Origin: Hexactinellida sp. DTS-2022
Lineage: Eukaryota; Porifera; Hexactinellida
Length of the DNA: 64,000 bases
Assembly: GCA_028753945.1 (NCBI GenBank)
Contig: JAPNXP010000002.1
Coordinates: forward strand, 6,138,001 to 6,202,000
Direction of reading: 5' to 3'
Within the stretch, counting starts at the first letter, position 1. Each line of letters begins with the position of its first letter. Of the stretch, positions 1 through 10,567 are shown in pieces. Made by a program: the position numbers and the translations under genes. The notes under the pieces were generated by a model. It did not search any database, had not been told where the DNA came from, and worked only from the letters and a program-made list of their open reading frames with translations.

Positions 1-478
1 TCAGGCCTAGAAAAAGTATTATCAATGAATAGGAAGTTACCAATTGCGGATAGATCAGTACTAGCATAGTGGTTCATTTAAGAAATATACATTTCCCTGG
101 CAACAGAGGAATGTGTCAACATTTCATATATAATTCGATTTATTTCATTCAACTAGTTATGGACATCCTCATGTCCCAATTTTGAACATTTATAACGCAC
201 TTGACTATGTTAAAAGCAAGCTATAAAAACACGATAATTCCTACGAAAAATAGCGATTACGTAATCAAATGGTGATATATCACAGTTTTAAAGGGTGTTA
301 TGTATGCCTTGATATCATGTTCCTAACTTACTATATAATTATAATGAATTTCTCAGGACTGTCAATACTAGCTACTGAGATAAAGATATGTCAGCTAATA
401 ATCAGTGCCCTTTAAGTAATCCATGGTTCGGAGTAGTAGTAAGGCCTTATCTAACGAAGGTCACGATAAAAACTAATT
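1..478. repeat. Dispersed repeat family R1, copy 1
   Basis: This stretch matches 8822-9303 in the same orientation and 13805-15003 in inverted orientation over about 450 bp. Shared blocks include GAATAGGAAGTTACC near the left, GAGGAATGTGTCAAC in the middle and a closing block GGCCTTAT..AACG..GGTCACG near 455-475. No reading frame is conserved between copies, so it is a non-coding dispersed repeat (a MITE or similar). The left boundary may lie outside the window. Isolated end-type blocks recur near 15857-15885, 16795-16870 and 55916-55950. Confidence 0.7.
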
Positions 479-540
479 CTCGCTGTATATTCATATAATT
501 GATAATATTTTATAACTCTTCTACGGAACTCTCGGAGGCC

Positions 541-600
541 CCTGGGCCGGCCTAGGGGCTTGAGGTCCCTTGACTTTGTTCACCTTTGTCCTTTGTAGTT
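541..600. other. Short GC-rich patch
   Basis: A patch rich in GGCCC/GGCCGG words inside AT-rich DNA. It resembles the GC-rich ends of hAT-type MITEs seen elsewhere in the window, but no matching partner end or duplication was found. A weak call. Confidence 0.25.
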
Positions 601-647
601 ACGCCCCTGAGTATAATACTAGACAACTTTTTTCCTTTCACCACAAG

Positions 648-830
648 AGAATCCTCATATAGAGCTGAGCTTTGTAGAATTCAGATTTTTTCTCATACTA
701 AAAGTCCAGGCTTACTTTATAAAGGTCAATTTCAAAGCTTGGGGACAACTTACCTTTCTCAGTGCCTGAATACACATACTGAAAAACTGAACTCTACTAA
801 AGCTGAGCTTTATGTAAGTAATTTCTAAGC
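648..830. repeat. Foldback repeat (about 180 bp), copy 1
   Basis: The stretch can fold on itself. ATAGAGCTGAGCTTTGTAG near 658 is complemented by CTAAAGCTGAGCTTTATGTA near 797, and GGTCAATTTCAAAG-type blocks near 725 pair with matching blocks further in. A second copy at 54838-55017 keeps both arms. The reading frame that starts here is not coding. Confidence 0.7.
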
Positions 831-969
831 ACATAGTGTCAAAGACAACAACAAGTATCATTTCAGAAATATTCCGATTCTAAATTGAAAATCATCATCC
901 CTGTTTACCTACCCGTTGGAAGCTGGTATCTATGTGCATTTCAAATTTATCAACCTTTTGCTACTTTGT

Positions 970-1160
970 AACAGCAACAATAAAAACAGGTGAACTAGCA
1001 TTATAACGAACTCGGATATAACGAAATACCCGCTTATTAACGGAGCACTAAATATATTGATTCTTTTCCGCTTATAGCGAATATTTGGATATAACGAATG
1101 AATTTACAGGTCACGAGCACATCGTTAAAACGAGAGTTTACTGTATTCATATAAGAAATT
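970..1160. repeat. Decayed pogo/Tigger-type MITE remnant
   Basis: It contains repeated TATAACGAA words and ends at about 1150 in ACGAGAGTTTACTGTA, that is, a CAGTAAACTCTCG-type inverted end followed by the TA target. This is the style of pogo/Tigger MITEs. A related fragment lies at 43080-43160. The left end was not found. Confidence 0.4.
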
Positions 1161-1194
1161 TTGTAAATGCGGAATTCGTTTTCATACATACTGT

Positions 1195-1872
1195 TTAATC
1201 TGTGAATGTGAGAAATAATTCCCTTCACGATACAAAGCAATAAACCAAAAAGAAAATCTCACTATCCATCATACTTTTTCTTTTATGTCGGTTTCAAAAT
1301 TTCGCTAGTACAAATCTCCCATAGGGCGATTTTCAAAAGTGGTGCTCGATATTATGCGGTATTTTGGCAATGCGGCCATCAATCTTTATTATCAGAATCA
1401 ATATTTAAAGATTATAAGTGTGAGTTGGTAGTCGGTTACATTTTTGAATTATGACTCCGAATCTATTTTTTTCAAACATTTTTTCAAATATCGGATAAAA
1501 ACATGACCTTTTTAATCATTCTTTGAGTTCAAAAGGTCGCAATTTTTTTAATTTAGGTCAAATCTTATTTATAAACCGGCCACCAACCGCCCATAACGAT
1601 GATCTATGTGATATATCGCACAGAATATGTCTTTTAGATAATAATGATCTTGCAAACCACACATTTATCAGGTTGAGTCTGAAGAAATCCCCCTTTGTAT
1701 TACCATAAAACTGCACGCCCCATAAAATCGAATTTATAATAGATAATTCGATTTCATTTTTAGTTTCGAGGTAGGTATAATGTCTTCTATCATATAAGTG
1801 AAAATCAAACATCTAACTATAAAATGAAATTCATGTATTTTTTTGCAAGAATCTGCCGTAATTTAACCTTAA
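1195..1872 (+). mobile_element. TTAA MITE family C, left-truncated copy
   Basis: It is homologous to 44622-45326, 59507-60234 and 63232-63959. The copy lacks the usual AAGGTTAAATTACCCC start and begins in the TCTGTGAATGTGAGAAAT block. It runs to the normal end, GCCGTAATTTAACCTTAA, with TTAA at 1869-1872. Open frames in it on either strand recur as parts of the MITE and are not genes. Confidence 0.8.
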
Positions 1873-1937
1873 TTTCTAGGGAATATGATTGAATTTGACG
1901 GATCTTTAGTGTATATTCCATTTCCTGCGCCTTGATG

Positions 1938-2110
1938 GGTTTGGATTTATGACGTTTTGATCGATCCTGACAAGAATATACCATAGATTAATTTATATAT
2001 GCATAGAGTAATTATATATGCATTTATATGTGAATACAGTCACGTTCATTAAAAGGTTGGAGTGTTCTGAATAACTTTGTGGAGAGATACAATAGCAACC
2101 TGCCATATAT
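1938..2110 (+). repeat. Fragment of the 29.4-30.2 kb inverted-repeat element
   Basis: The block around GGAGTGTTCTGAATAACTTT (about 2058-2077) and the preceding TGACGTTTTGATCGATCC match the arms of the inverted repeat at 29371-30235. Only part is present. Confidence 0.5.
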
Positions 2111-2218
2111 GTAAACTTTTCAACTCCATTAAACACTAGTGTTATGGGGACTGGAGATCCAAAACACGCTTACACAGGTATATTCCCAAGTCAGTGAACT
2201 CCTAAAGGTTCCCCAGAC

Positions 2219-2300
2219 CACAGTGGCATGGTAGCTTGCCTCAGCATGAAATTTCATACTTTTCAATTGCTCTATAATTAGTTTAATCTTATTCTTCGTA
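2219..2300 (+). repeat. Possible solitary Transib-type left end
   Basis: The sequence starts CACAGTGGCATGGTAGC and resembles the first 80 bp of the Transib element at 56274 (shared CACAGTGGCA, GTAG, AGCA, GAAATTT and TAGTTT in order). No matching right end or duplication was found, so this may be a broken element or chance similarity. Confidence 0.4.
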
Positions 2301-2304
2301 CTTG

Positions 2305-2620
2305 AGAACCTAGAAATATATCATAACTAATCACTAGGCAGACACAGTTTTCTAAATTTCGTATACAATGCTCAAGTAACCACAAAAGTTATTAATAGAA
2401 AATCATAGTTTCACAAAATCAGGTTAGGAATTCAATATCTTTATTATCAGTATTTGGGGTATTTGGTATGTTATATGCTATTATTAGATAAAAATTTTAG
2501 TGCTATTTAATACACGACTAATACACGTACTTATTATCCAACTTAACAACCTAGACAAAGCTTAGCTTTCTATAATACAGAGTAAATAACATAGAATTTC
2601 TAATTACAACCAACTTTTGC
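2305..2620. other. No recognisable feature
   Basis: AT-rich sequence between the putative Transib-type end and the integrase remnant. I see no coding frame or repeat in it. Confidence 0.5.
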
Positions 2621-2621
2621 T

Positions 2622-3436
2622 TATGTGAGGATTGGAAGAATTCCTTATGAAGCAGTTTTCGGGATGAAACCTAAACTGGGAGTAGTTTCTTCCACTCTAC
2701 CTAACGAAATAGTGTCTATCCTAGAGACATAAGAACAATTGGCAGAAGCTTTCAACGATAAGAGCGATGCTATTCAACAAATTTCAGAAGAGATTGACAT
2801 TGCTGCAAACTCATCTCCCTTACCTCAACAATCTGAAACAACTGCAATCACATACATTTGGGTTTCTTGTCAAGAAATTTCCTGTGGAACTCACAGTTGT
2901 AGATCTTGTGGACGAGCCTGCCATGCTATTCCCCCTTGTTCTATTGCTGACGAAACTGAGGAAGAAGGCTTTGGTTCAGCTATTTATACAAAATATGCCA
3001 CCAGAAGGATGAGATTACTTACCAGCGAGAGGGTGCCAAAGAACTTCAAAGAAAGCAAGCTGACAAAATGTGTGAACAATCTGCAAAACCATTTAAATCT
3101 GCGAAGATTGGAGATACGGTGATGGTGCCTTTGCCCGACGTAGATCGAGGGAAAGGTGACTTTCGGAATATTGAAGCATTCGTTCTAACAGTTCAAGAGA
3201 ATGGTTTCTATAAATTGGGGACGAAACACGGTGTATTAAATTCACACTATGATAGAAATCAATTCACTCCCTGTTTAGAGAAATTCCCAGATCTGAAAGA
3301 TTTGGAAACAGATAAAGAGATCTCATTAAGAGAGGCAGCACGATATCAATCTGTTGGAACAGATCATGGTATATTTCATTGCAGTTGCAAAAAGACATGC
3401 CTTCTCACAACTTGCAAGTGTTATCGCTCTAATTGA
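2622..3436 (+). pseudogene. Integrase-derived (KRBA2-like) C-terminal pseudogene
   Basis: Translation gives, in order: an integrase-end segment IPYEAVFGMKPKLG (from about 2640); a linker; a Cys-rich segment CGTHSCRSCGRACHAI (about 2886-2935); a segment EITYQREGAKELQRKQADKM; a beta-rich domain with VPLPDVDRGKGDFRN (about 3124-3170) and LGTKHGVLNSHYDRNQF; and a terminal Cys cluster CSCKKTCLLTTCKCY. This order is known from KRAB-A domain-containing protein 2 (KRBA2)-like proteins, which derive from gypsy/Ginger-type integrases. There is an in-frame TAA at 2730-2732 and a frameshift near 2990-3010, so it is dead. The integrase catalytic core upstream is missing. A fragment of the N-terminal part of the same kind of protein lies at 20927-21072. 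Confidence 0.75.
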
Positions 3437-3700
3437 CATTGTAATAGCCGGTGTCACAGCAGCAGAGCTTGCTACAATATATAGAAACCAAAAGACATTC
3501 TGTTGCTTAGAGAATTAGAATATTGGAATATTTTGTATTATTAATATATATTCAAATTAGCCGGAAAGTAAATACAACAACTTCAGATGGGTTAGTACTT
3601 AGTAGACATCTACTTGTTTTCAATTAAGAACGAACAAACAACATTAAACAATTCTCGAAAAAACTATAACTATGTGAAGGTTACTTTGAAAGTTACTTTG
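3437..3700. other. No recognisable feature
   Basis: AT-rich sequence between the integrase pseudogene and the minisatellite. I see no coding frame or repeat structure. Confidence 0.5.
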
Positions 3701-3710
3701 CATATTACTG

Positions 3711-3920
3711 GACATTATGCAAATTGTCTGGTTGGTATGATGGCATTATGCAAATTGCTGGACATTATGCAAATTGTCTGGTTAGTATGATGGCATTATG
3801 CAAATTGCTACAAAACCAGCATTATGCATAATTACTGGGCAATATGCAAATTTCTACAAAAACCAGCATTTTGCATATTGCCTGGGCATTTTTCGAGAAG
3901 CCCAATTTCGCATATTGCCC
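3711..3920 (+). repeat. Minisatellite with five ATGCAAAT octamers
   Basis: A 50-bp unit beginning GACATTATGCAAATTG is present twice in tandem (3711-3760 and 3761-3810), followed by degenerate units to about 3920. Perfect ATGCAAAT words occur at 3717, 3748, 3767, 3798 and 3844. ATGCAAAT is the known POU/Oct consensus, but repetition alone can produce the cluster. Confidence 0.8.
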
Positions 3921-4027
3921 ATAACATATATACGGTACATATATTCATAATTAATCACATTTATCTACGTGTATTATATTCTATATTCCATTTATAAGGA
4001 ATAAAATATATTTTCGAATATTTAGAA

Positions 4028-4100
4028 GTACCAGTAATTCAGTTGGTAGCATATCGGAACAGTATGCAAGTGTTCCTGGGTTCGACCTCTAACCTGGTAT
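4028..4100 (+). pseudogene. tRNA-like remnant (SINE head or tRNA pseudogene)
   Basis: The stretch is 73 nt long. Its ends GTACCAG and CTGGTAT can pair over seven positions (one G-T). TTCAGTTGGTAGCA resembles an A box and GGGTTCGACC a B box. The anticodon stem is irregular and the T stem does not pair, so a working tRNA is unlikely. A tRNA-derived SINE head or tRNA pseudogene fits better. Confidence 0.45.
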
Positions 4101-4816
4101 ATCTTTTTGTCAATCAACTATATAAGACAAACTTATATACTTTATTCATGTAATATTATACATTATGGACTAAGTACATATAACCAAAGGTTAACTGTAG
4201 ACTGCCTAACTGATACACGTTGTGTCAGGAGGGAAACATGTCGATCTAATTATTCAAATGTCGAGAAAATTCGGATTAAGACATGGTTTTGTATTCTCAA
4301 TCGATTTCTATCAAAAAATCAAAATTTTCAGAATTTGTTATGATGACGTAGCATAAAAGTGAACTGCTCCACTTGCCACCCTCTTACTTTTGTAGATAAT
4401 AAATGTGAAAATCTCACCATGGGAATACCCATAAGAAGATATTAGACTAATCTTATCTGTTTTAGGATATTTGGGTGGACTAATATAGAGTTGTGACAGA
4501 TATAACTCAAATATATATATATTTTCGTTATCCATGGTTCATCAAATACAGATTTATCATTTTTATGAAAATGACGTTACTTTAGTTTTCTGATGCAGAA
4601 TTGTTCAAATTTTGAGATCTGATAACTAATTAGATAGTATTATTTGTTCCTGTTTAGAAACAAAGGATTACTTATATATTAACGGCGTTATATCGATTTA
4701 AAGAGAAAGTATGTGTCATCACTTTTTGTCTAAATCCTCGAATAAATCTTTTCAAAAATTTCGTAATATTAATATATTATTGTGCTCTTGTTGGATTTCA
4801 AATTTATAGGTTCTAC

Positions 4817-7367
4817 CATAGCCTACTTTATATATGGCCTGACAGTAGATGTACCAGGGATGCACAAGAAGATGGGAAATTTTAATTTTTTAATGTTTTC
4901 TATATTGAACTACTAAGTTCTATATACGTCTCTAGGTCGTAAACATAACTCAGCCCTGCTAGCCCGTGATTAGTATTAGTTGTAATGACAACGGTGATTG
5001 GATTTTCATAATTTAATAGTAATAATAAACACAAACAGTACAATTTCTAATATTAATATACAGTAAATACTACACAATTATTTGCTTTCTTTCCTCTCTC
5101 CTCTTTCTCTCTCTGGCTCTAGCAGTGACACACGACACACTTAACTACATAATAGAAATAAGAATAAACAGAGTAGTACAAATCATGGTAAATACAAATA
5201 AGTAGACACATAATTAAGAGAATTTCTTAAATTTACGCTTCTATACTTTTTGAAAGAACCAGCGAGTTATAATTCTTAACTTTGTTTGCAAGAAAGCAAT
5301 TCGCTACAGTAAAGACGAGCTTCGATAAGATGTTTCCCACTAAAACACACCTCAGCTAATACAAGTAGACTTCCAGATACTGTACTTGGATCACGATTAT
5401 CGCTATCTTCCAAATACATCAACGTGAGTTCAACTAGTATTTTTCGAGAAGGTCCACTTACAAGCTTCGCCAACAGCTCTTTATTGTTTTCGATGGCACT
5501 AAAGGTCTTCCATATAACAAATAAGGAATTTAAAACTGGCTCAGATGGATATTTAAGTCCGCCACGGTCCGTTAGCTGCAGAAGTTTATACTGAGAGTGC
5601 AGGTCTAAATAAAGGAGAAATTCTTTATCAACTGTTAGCATATGTAGACAGACATGACACGGTTTTGTTTGTTTCAGGTACTGATGGACAGAATAGCCTG
5701 CGATAAAGCTAATGGTTGAAGCAACTGTGAACCACAATCAATTGTTGATAGATCATTAATCTCATCAAGAAATGGCTCCAAATTGAACTCACCATCAGTA
5801 GTGGAATACGCTATACGGAGAAGAAAATTACTTAACAAATGACTGAATAGATTGAAAGGAAGTGTCTTGTTGGTCAGTAAATATGTTTGATTATGCTAGA
5901 AAGTTTAAGACGACGCTCGGTTCAAGGATTTGAAGATAGATGTGATAATTAGAACCCGACATCATACGGTATAGACCGAAATGGTGTTCCAAGGGATCCG
6001 TCTCTAGAAAGGAGGACAACACATATGTAAAGCCTGCAAGATTGAGTCAAATGATTGGTAATTTGTGGTAAGGCAATACAAGCATGTCTAAAACTGGTGT
6101 ATGTTTGTTTACTCAGTTTGCCAATTTTTTCTGGTAAAGTTTGCCAAGCATCGAACCAAAACTACACGAGTCAAAAATAGAAATCGCTCGTCATTAAAAT
6201 TCAAAGGTCTAGAGAAATTATCGTTCAAACGTATTCCTTTATATGGTGTGGTCACATTGAATAATTTCCAAACAGTAAGAAGGGTATCAACAAACTCAGG
6301 AGTATTCTTTCTATATTCTGGATAACGCAATTCGTTCTGGATAGTTAGCGCAGATATTGTTAATTCGTTAACGACTTTCAAAACCAGTTTGACATTTTGA
6401 CGCTCATTGCTAGACGGAAAACATGACTCCATACTCAAATGAGGAGCTAACTTGGATAAACTTGTTCTTTCTGAATTATATAATTGGCATACATCTTCAA
6501 AGGATGCACAACCGAACTTAAGGGGATAATCACAATAAGAACTAGAGTTGTATTCTAAAGCAAGTTCCTGCAAAACAGATTCAATTTCTCGGATGCCACT
6601 AATTGCAGCAATGGAAACGGAAATACTTTGTGGAATCAATGTGGATAAATAAGCATTGATTTCAAGGTACAAATCTACGGAGATATTTTTTCAGCCATTT
6701 TAGCGAGAACAAACGTTATGTTGCTCTCATTAAGGAACCACACCAACCAACTATTAGGTAAATAAATCAAGGTTTTAACTTATCTTTCAAGTCCTGTGGA
6801 GAGTTACCACAAACTTCTCTTTCTCTTGACTCTCGGATCTCAAGCTGAGTTGTAGTGTTTGGTTCATCAATTCTTCCTCTTTTGCACCGTATGAGAAGCG
6901 ATTCCGTTTGTTAGGTTTGGATGAGTAATATGCTGGGCAGCGAGTTAGTAAACTTGGTACAGCGCCTTCCTTCAGGTTTGGCTTCGCCCGCGGTACTTTA
7001 GTAAAGTACTATCTCCTCTTGGGATTTGGAAAGTGTAGTATATGTCTTCTTTCGGAAAATGGTTAATACATACATAGACCACCTTCAGGTCACCGATAAT
7101 GATTCAGGATTGGTATGAATAGAAGCTAATATGAATAAAATACCTAAGCGAAATTGAAAGGAGGAGATTTTACGTGAATAGAAGAGTTTTGAACAAAATC
7201 TGATCAATAATTGTATATATTTCAAGTATATTTCTAATTAATGTGGTTGATTATGATTATTATTTTAGATATTAAATATTGTGGTTGGATAAATACTACC
7301 ATCTTCTCCTTCATCCTTGGTCCACATTTTCTCGGTTACTGTCAGGCCATATATAGAGTAGGCTATG
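4817..7367 (-). mobile_element. P-superfamily transposon (deletion derivative)
   Basis: The ends are inverted repeats of 31 bp (4817-4847 and 7337-7367) with one mismatch, starting CATAGCCTACT. A 7-bp direct repeat GTTCTAC flanks them (4810-4816 and 7368-7374). The well-known Drosophila P element also has 31-bp TIRs and usually duplicates 8 bp. The host sequence on both sides is family A MITE, which confirms the boundaries. Inside lies only the C-terminal half of a P-type transposase; the THAP domain and early catalytic region are absent. Confidence 0.88.
5276..6672 (-). pseudogene. P-element (THAP9-like) transposase, C-terminal half
   Basis: Read from 6672 downward, the first part (to 6109) carries KLAPHLSMESCFPSSNE and then FVDTLLTVWKLFNV followed by TPYKGIRLND, a hallmark of P-type transposases. 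Between 6040 and 5900 another frame gives TDPLEHHFGLYRMMSGSNY, the next conserved block. The last part (5737-5276) carries IAGYSVHQYLKQTKPCHVC and TDRGGLKYPS, the C-terminal Cys-containing and RGGL blocks. The three pieces lie in order but are separated by frameshifts and stops. The DNA-binding THAP and the first catalytic acidic residues are missing. The family is certain from the order of blocks; the copy is inactive. Confidence 0.85.
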
Positions 7368-7441
7368 GTTCTACATATTATGTACAAAGAATTACAGGTT
7401 AAGTTATTTTCCTGAAAATCACACCGGCAGTCTACGTTTAA

Positions 7442-7584
7442 GTGACATTTTTAATATAAACAATAACAATTTCAGATAATTAGTTAATTACATCTTGATT
7501 TAAAAAGTGTCCCATAAGAACGTGAACTGCTATAAACTGTTCCAATTTATGCCAAAAAATACATCTATATTACAGAATCTCGAT
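7442..7584. other. No recognisable feature
   Basis: Short AT-rich spacer between the family A MITE and the TG microsatellite. Confidence 0.4.
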
Positions 7585-7586
7585 TG

Positions 7587-7677
<91 letters not shown>
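7585..7677 (+). repeat. TG microsatellite
   Basis: A run of (TG)n interrupted once by TATGT near 7619. The long open frames across it on both strands (poly-Cys/Val and poly-His/Thr) are artefacts of the repeat. Confidence 0.97.
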
Positions 7678-7678
<1 letters not shown>

Positions 7679-7684
7679 CATGTC

Positions 7685-8200
7685 GAAAAATTTGGATATA
7701 AGGACACTTTTTGGATATATGGACACTTTTTGGATATAAGGACAAAAACGTCCCTTTATCACTGATATAAGGACATAATCTGGGGGGGTGTGTATGTTTG
7801 TGTATGTTTGTCCGGATTGTATAAAGTGACGGGGGAATAGAAACCGCATTTATACACGAAATAGAAACAAGCTTCCAAATGTTATAATTGGAAAACTACA
7901 TTGATATAGAATTTAGAATTTATAAATTTCCAAAATGAATATTATTGTTCTTATTGTGTTTACACAAATAGGCAAGCAGTTAATGAAAATCCAAAATCAA
8001 TCTAAAAACTGTCCGAATATCCTAGGTTTTGTCCGAATATCCAAAATAATGTCCGTAAAGCACTTGCTTTTGATATTGCAAAACCAAAGCGTGTCCTAGG
8101 GATAATTTGCCGAGTAAAGACATTTTTGCTGGATATTTTCCATAAAAGACACTTAAAAACTTTCACTGGATAAGCGGACACTTTTTAAATCTATCTAGAA
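7685..8200. repeat. Short GGATATAAGGACA / GTCCGAATAT repeats
   Basis: From 7690 to 7780 the word TTTTTGGATATAAGGACA recurs with small changes. Between 8008 and 8060 GTCCGAATATCC recurs, and 8140-8180 has a related GGACACTTTTT block. It looks like a decayed foldback element containing the microsatellite, with the 7690-7780 and 8010-8190 blocks as its arms. A similar GTCCGG motif lies near 19970-20060. Confidence 0.45.
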
Positions 8201-8326
8201 GTTTGCATTCAAAAGGTTATTATGGGTAAAAAGTATGCTAAAGACTAATTCTATTATGAGTGTATTACCACATATGGAATTAAGTGCTAATTATCTTATT
8301 ATCTCAAAAACCTTTGTAGTTAGGCA

Positions 8327-8806
8327 CAGACCTGGGGCTGATTACTAGTGAGTGATTACGATTACGATTACGATTACATCCTTCAGAAAAAGCTTGATTA
8401 TGATTACGATTACAATTACAGGAAATGTTGTAATCGATTACAATCGATTACAATTCATTTTCTTTACGATGCAATTACGATTGTTTCGATTAAGCCCCGG
8501 AGTTTCAAAAATAATTCCCGTGAGCATGGGGGTAGCCACCAAGAATTATTTGTAGGGGCCGGATATATATTTGGAGGTGCAATGAGATCAGCGAACCCTC
8601 AAACTAGTTCCATATTTAAAGTTACTGTGGAAAATTTGGGGGGGGGGGCCTATTGCCATACCTGGGGCTGATTTGGGTGATTACGATTACGATTACGATT
8701 ACATCCTTCAAGAAAAGCTTGATTATGATTACGATTACGATTACAGGAAAAGTTGTAATCGATTACAATCGATTACGATTGTAATCGTAATCAGCCCCAA
8801 GCCTGG
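8327..8806. mobile_element. GATTAC-rich foldback element, hAT-like
   Basis: The left end CAGACCTGGGGCTGATTAC and the right end GTAATCAGCCCCAAGCCTGG are inverted. TTAGGCA flanks both sides (8320-8326 and 8807-8813), a 7-bp identity that becomes 8 with one mismatch, as expected of hAT insertion. The interior is made of GATTAC repeats and GTAATCGATTACAATCG palindromes, with a second internal end-type block at 8658. The reading frames are repeat artefacts. Confidence 0.6.
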
Positions 8807-8821
8807 TTAGGCATATAGAAT

Positions 8822-9303
8822 GTACTATCAAAATAGGAAGTTACCTATTGTGGATGGATCAGTACTACCATAGTTTACATAAAATTGCTAGTTTTTGAGG
8901 GATGGCTCATTAAATAAAATTGCGTTTCCCTGGCAACCGAGGAATGTGTCAACCTTCCATTTATAATTTCGATATATTTCATTCAACTATTTATGTACTT
9001 CCTCATTTTCCAATTTTGAACAATAATTACGCGTCAAACTATGTTAAAAGCGGGCTATAAAAACACGATAATACCCACCAAAAATAGCGATTACGTAATC
9101 AATGATGACATAGCTCATTTTGAAGAGTGCTATGTATACCTTGATACCATGTTTCTATATAGTTATAGAACATTCATGAGGTCAATCACTACCAGTTATT
9201 TAGATAGCGAAAAATAACCTATTTATCAATAGCCTTCCTTTAATCCATGGTCCAGTTTCACAAATTTGGTGCATTGGCCTTATATAACGTAAGTCACGCT
9301 AGA
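8822..9303 (+). repeat. Dispersed repeat R1, copy 2
   Basis: Same order of blocks as 1-478: AGGAAGTTACC, GATCAGTACTA, GAGGAATGTGTCAAC, AAAACACGATAAT, AATCCATGGT, and a closing GGCCTTATATAACGTAAGTCACG. This copy is adjacent to the GATTAC element. Confidence 0.75.
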
Positions 9304-10350
9304 GTTTAATTCCATTGATTTGAGCAACCTGAGTCTGTTGTATACTGTCGCTTAGAAACGTTAAAACTCACCTAATTAATAGTTTCTGGTTTACTGAAAA
9401 AAAATCAGGATCATTTGGACTGTTTGTTACATCATCCTCATAATTGCAAAACTCTGATGGAAGAATCACTAAGCGAAATATCCAATAGTCCCCCATATCT
9501 GAAAGGGAAGATAATGTAATCAAATTGATAAAGCGAGAACATTCTAGCACGAATCCTAGTCAGGGAGAGGAGAAATAATGAACACTGGCCAATCAGGTGA
9601 CAAAAAATGAACAATTTGTTTCGAAAATTTATTTATGATAATAGTTCAACAGGAAAAATATTTTAGTGTATCGAGAATCAGCATTGAACTCTTGACAACA
9701 ATAGGATAGCTTACGGATGGTAGGTGCTTCAGAATCAAAATGAAACATAACGATAATGCCTGTATGTGATGTATACTAAGTATGTAAGTATACTGATTGT
9801 CGTGTCAGAAGCGACTAATCAACAATACAGTATTGGCAGTGTATAGGCGATAAATGGGATAAATCGTGATCACTAAAAAGTTTGTTGGCTTCGTGTAATA
9901 ACCAGAAACAGCTTCTCCCGGTAATATGATCTCAAGAAGTGAGTATTAAAATAAATGTGTGTAGAAGAAACGGAATATCTTGTAATATAATGCCAAGTTA
10001 AGCTAAGGATGCTGTACGCGAAATCCTATTAGGGGTCATGGGTAAATTTTAAAAAAAATTTCAAAAGGAATCTAAACACTATAAACATAAGATCTATAAG
10101 TCTAACTAAGATTTTTTAGAATTGAAGACATTTCTGAGAGTTATATTTTGGAATGTCATTGGAAAATGTAAGATTTGGCTTCCCATTGACAAAATACCAT
10201 AGAATCACTACTTTGCGTATTTGTTTAGCTAGTTTTATAAGGGCGTTAGTTCCTAAAATTGGACTGAGTGTTCATCAACACTAGGAATGAAAGGAAATCC
10301 TAGAACTTGACTGAATTTGCACTTAATTTCAATTCTTTTATCCAATATAC
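9304..10350. other. No recognisable gene
   Basis: About 1 kb of AT-rich sequence up to the end of Transib copy 1. Only short unsupported frames occur. The last bases before the heptamer (10346-10350) are TATAC. Confidence 0.5.
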
Positions 10351-10416
10351 CACAGTGGCACGAAACTGCAATTTGGTGGTATTGAGTATTTATGTAAACT
10401 TTAAGGCTATAAAATG

Positions 10417-10440
10417 TATTATTGACCTATAGGTTATCGA
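10417..10440 (+). promoter_or_regulatory. Conserved subterminal motif of Transib right end
   Basis: TATTATTGACCTATAGG begins exactly 66 bp inside the CACAGTG heptamer at 10351, and GTTATCGA follows. The same motif at the same distance is found at 26062 and 15268 (minus strand), and at 59203 (minus strand, 65 bp). Likely a transposase-binding site; binding is inferred. Confidence 0.6.
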
Positions 10441-10567
10441 ACCAAAAAATCGATCGACATATTCAGATTATTTGTATCGCTCATGCTTCACAAGTTATGA
10501 CGTCATGGGTGTTATGCTACAAATTCCAAAAAGTGTTAAATACAACATATCCAAAAGATGAGATATT

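Larger units (their letters stand above)
4191..7441 (+). mobile_element. TTAA MITE family A, interrupted by a P element
   Basis: It starts TTAACTGTAGACTGCCTAAC and ends in CCGGCAGTCTACGTTTAA. Family A copies recur at 11541, 17289, 18674 (inverted) and 20211. The unbroken copy is about 690 bp; here the P element at 4817-7367 separates the two parts. TTAA at both ends is typical of piggyBac or Kolobok targets. No transposase for this family is seen in the window. Confidence 0.85.

Noticed and set aside
4028..4100. Functional tRNA gene
   Set aside because: Acceptor arms pair but the anticodon stem is irregular and the T stem does not form, so only a remnant is called.
7507..7849. Long open frames on both strands across the TG microsatellite
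   Set aside because: They are poly-Cys/Val and poly-His/Thr readings of (TG)n.
9368..9550. 60-residue minus-strand frame
   Set aside because: No domain, no splice or start context, and a length expected by chance in AT-rich sequence.
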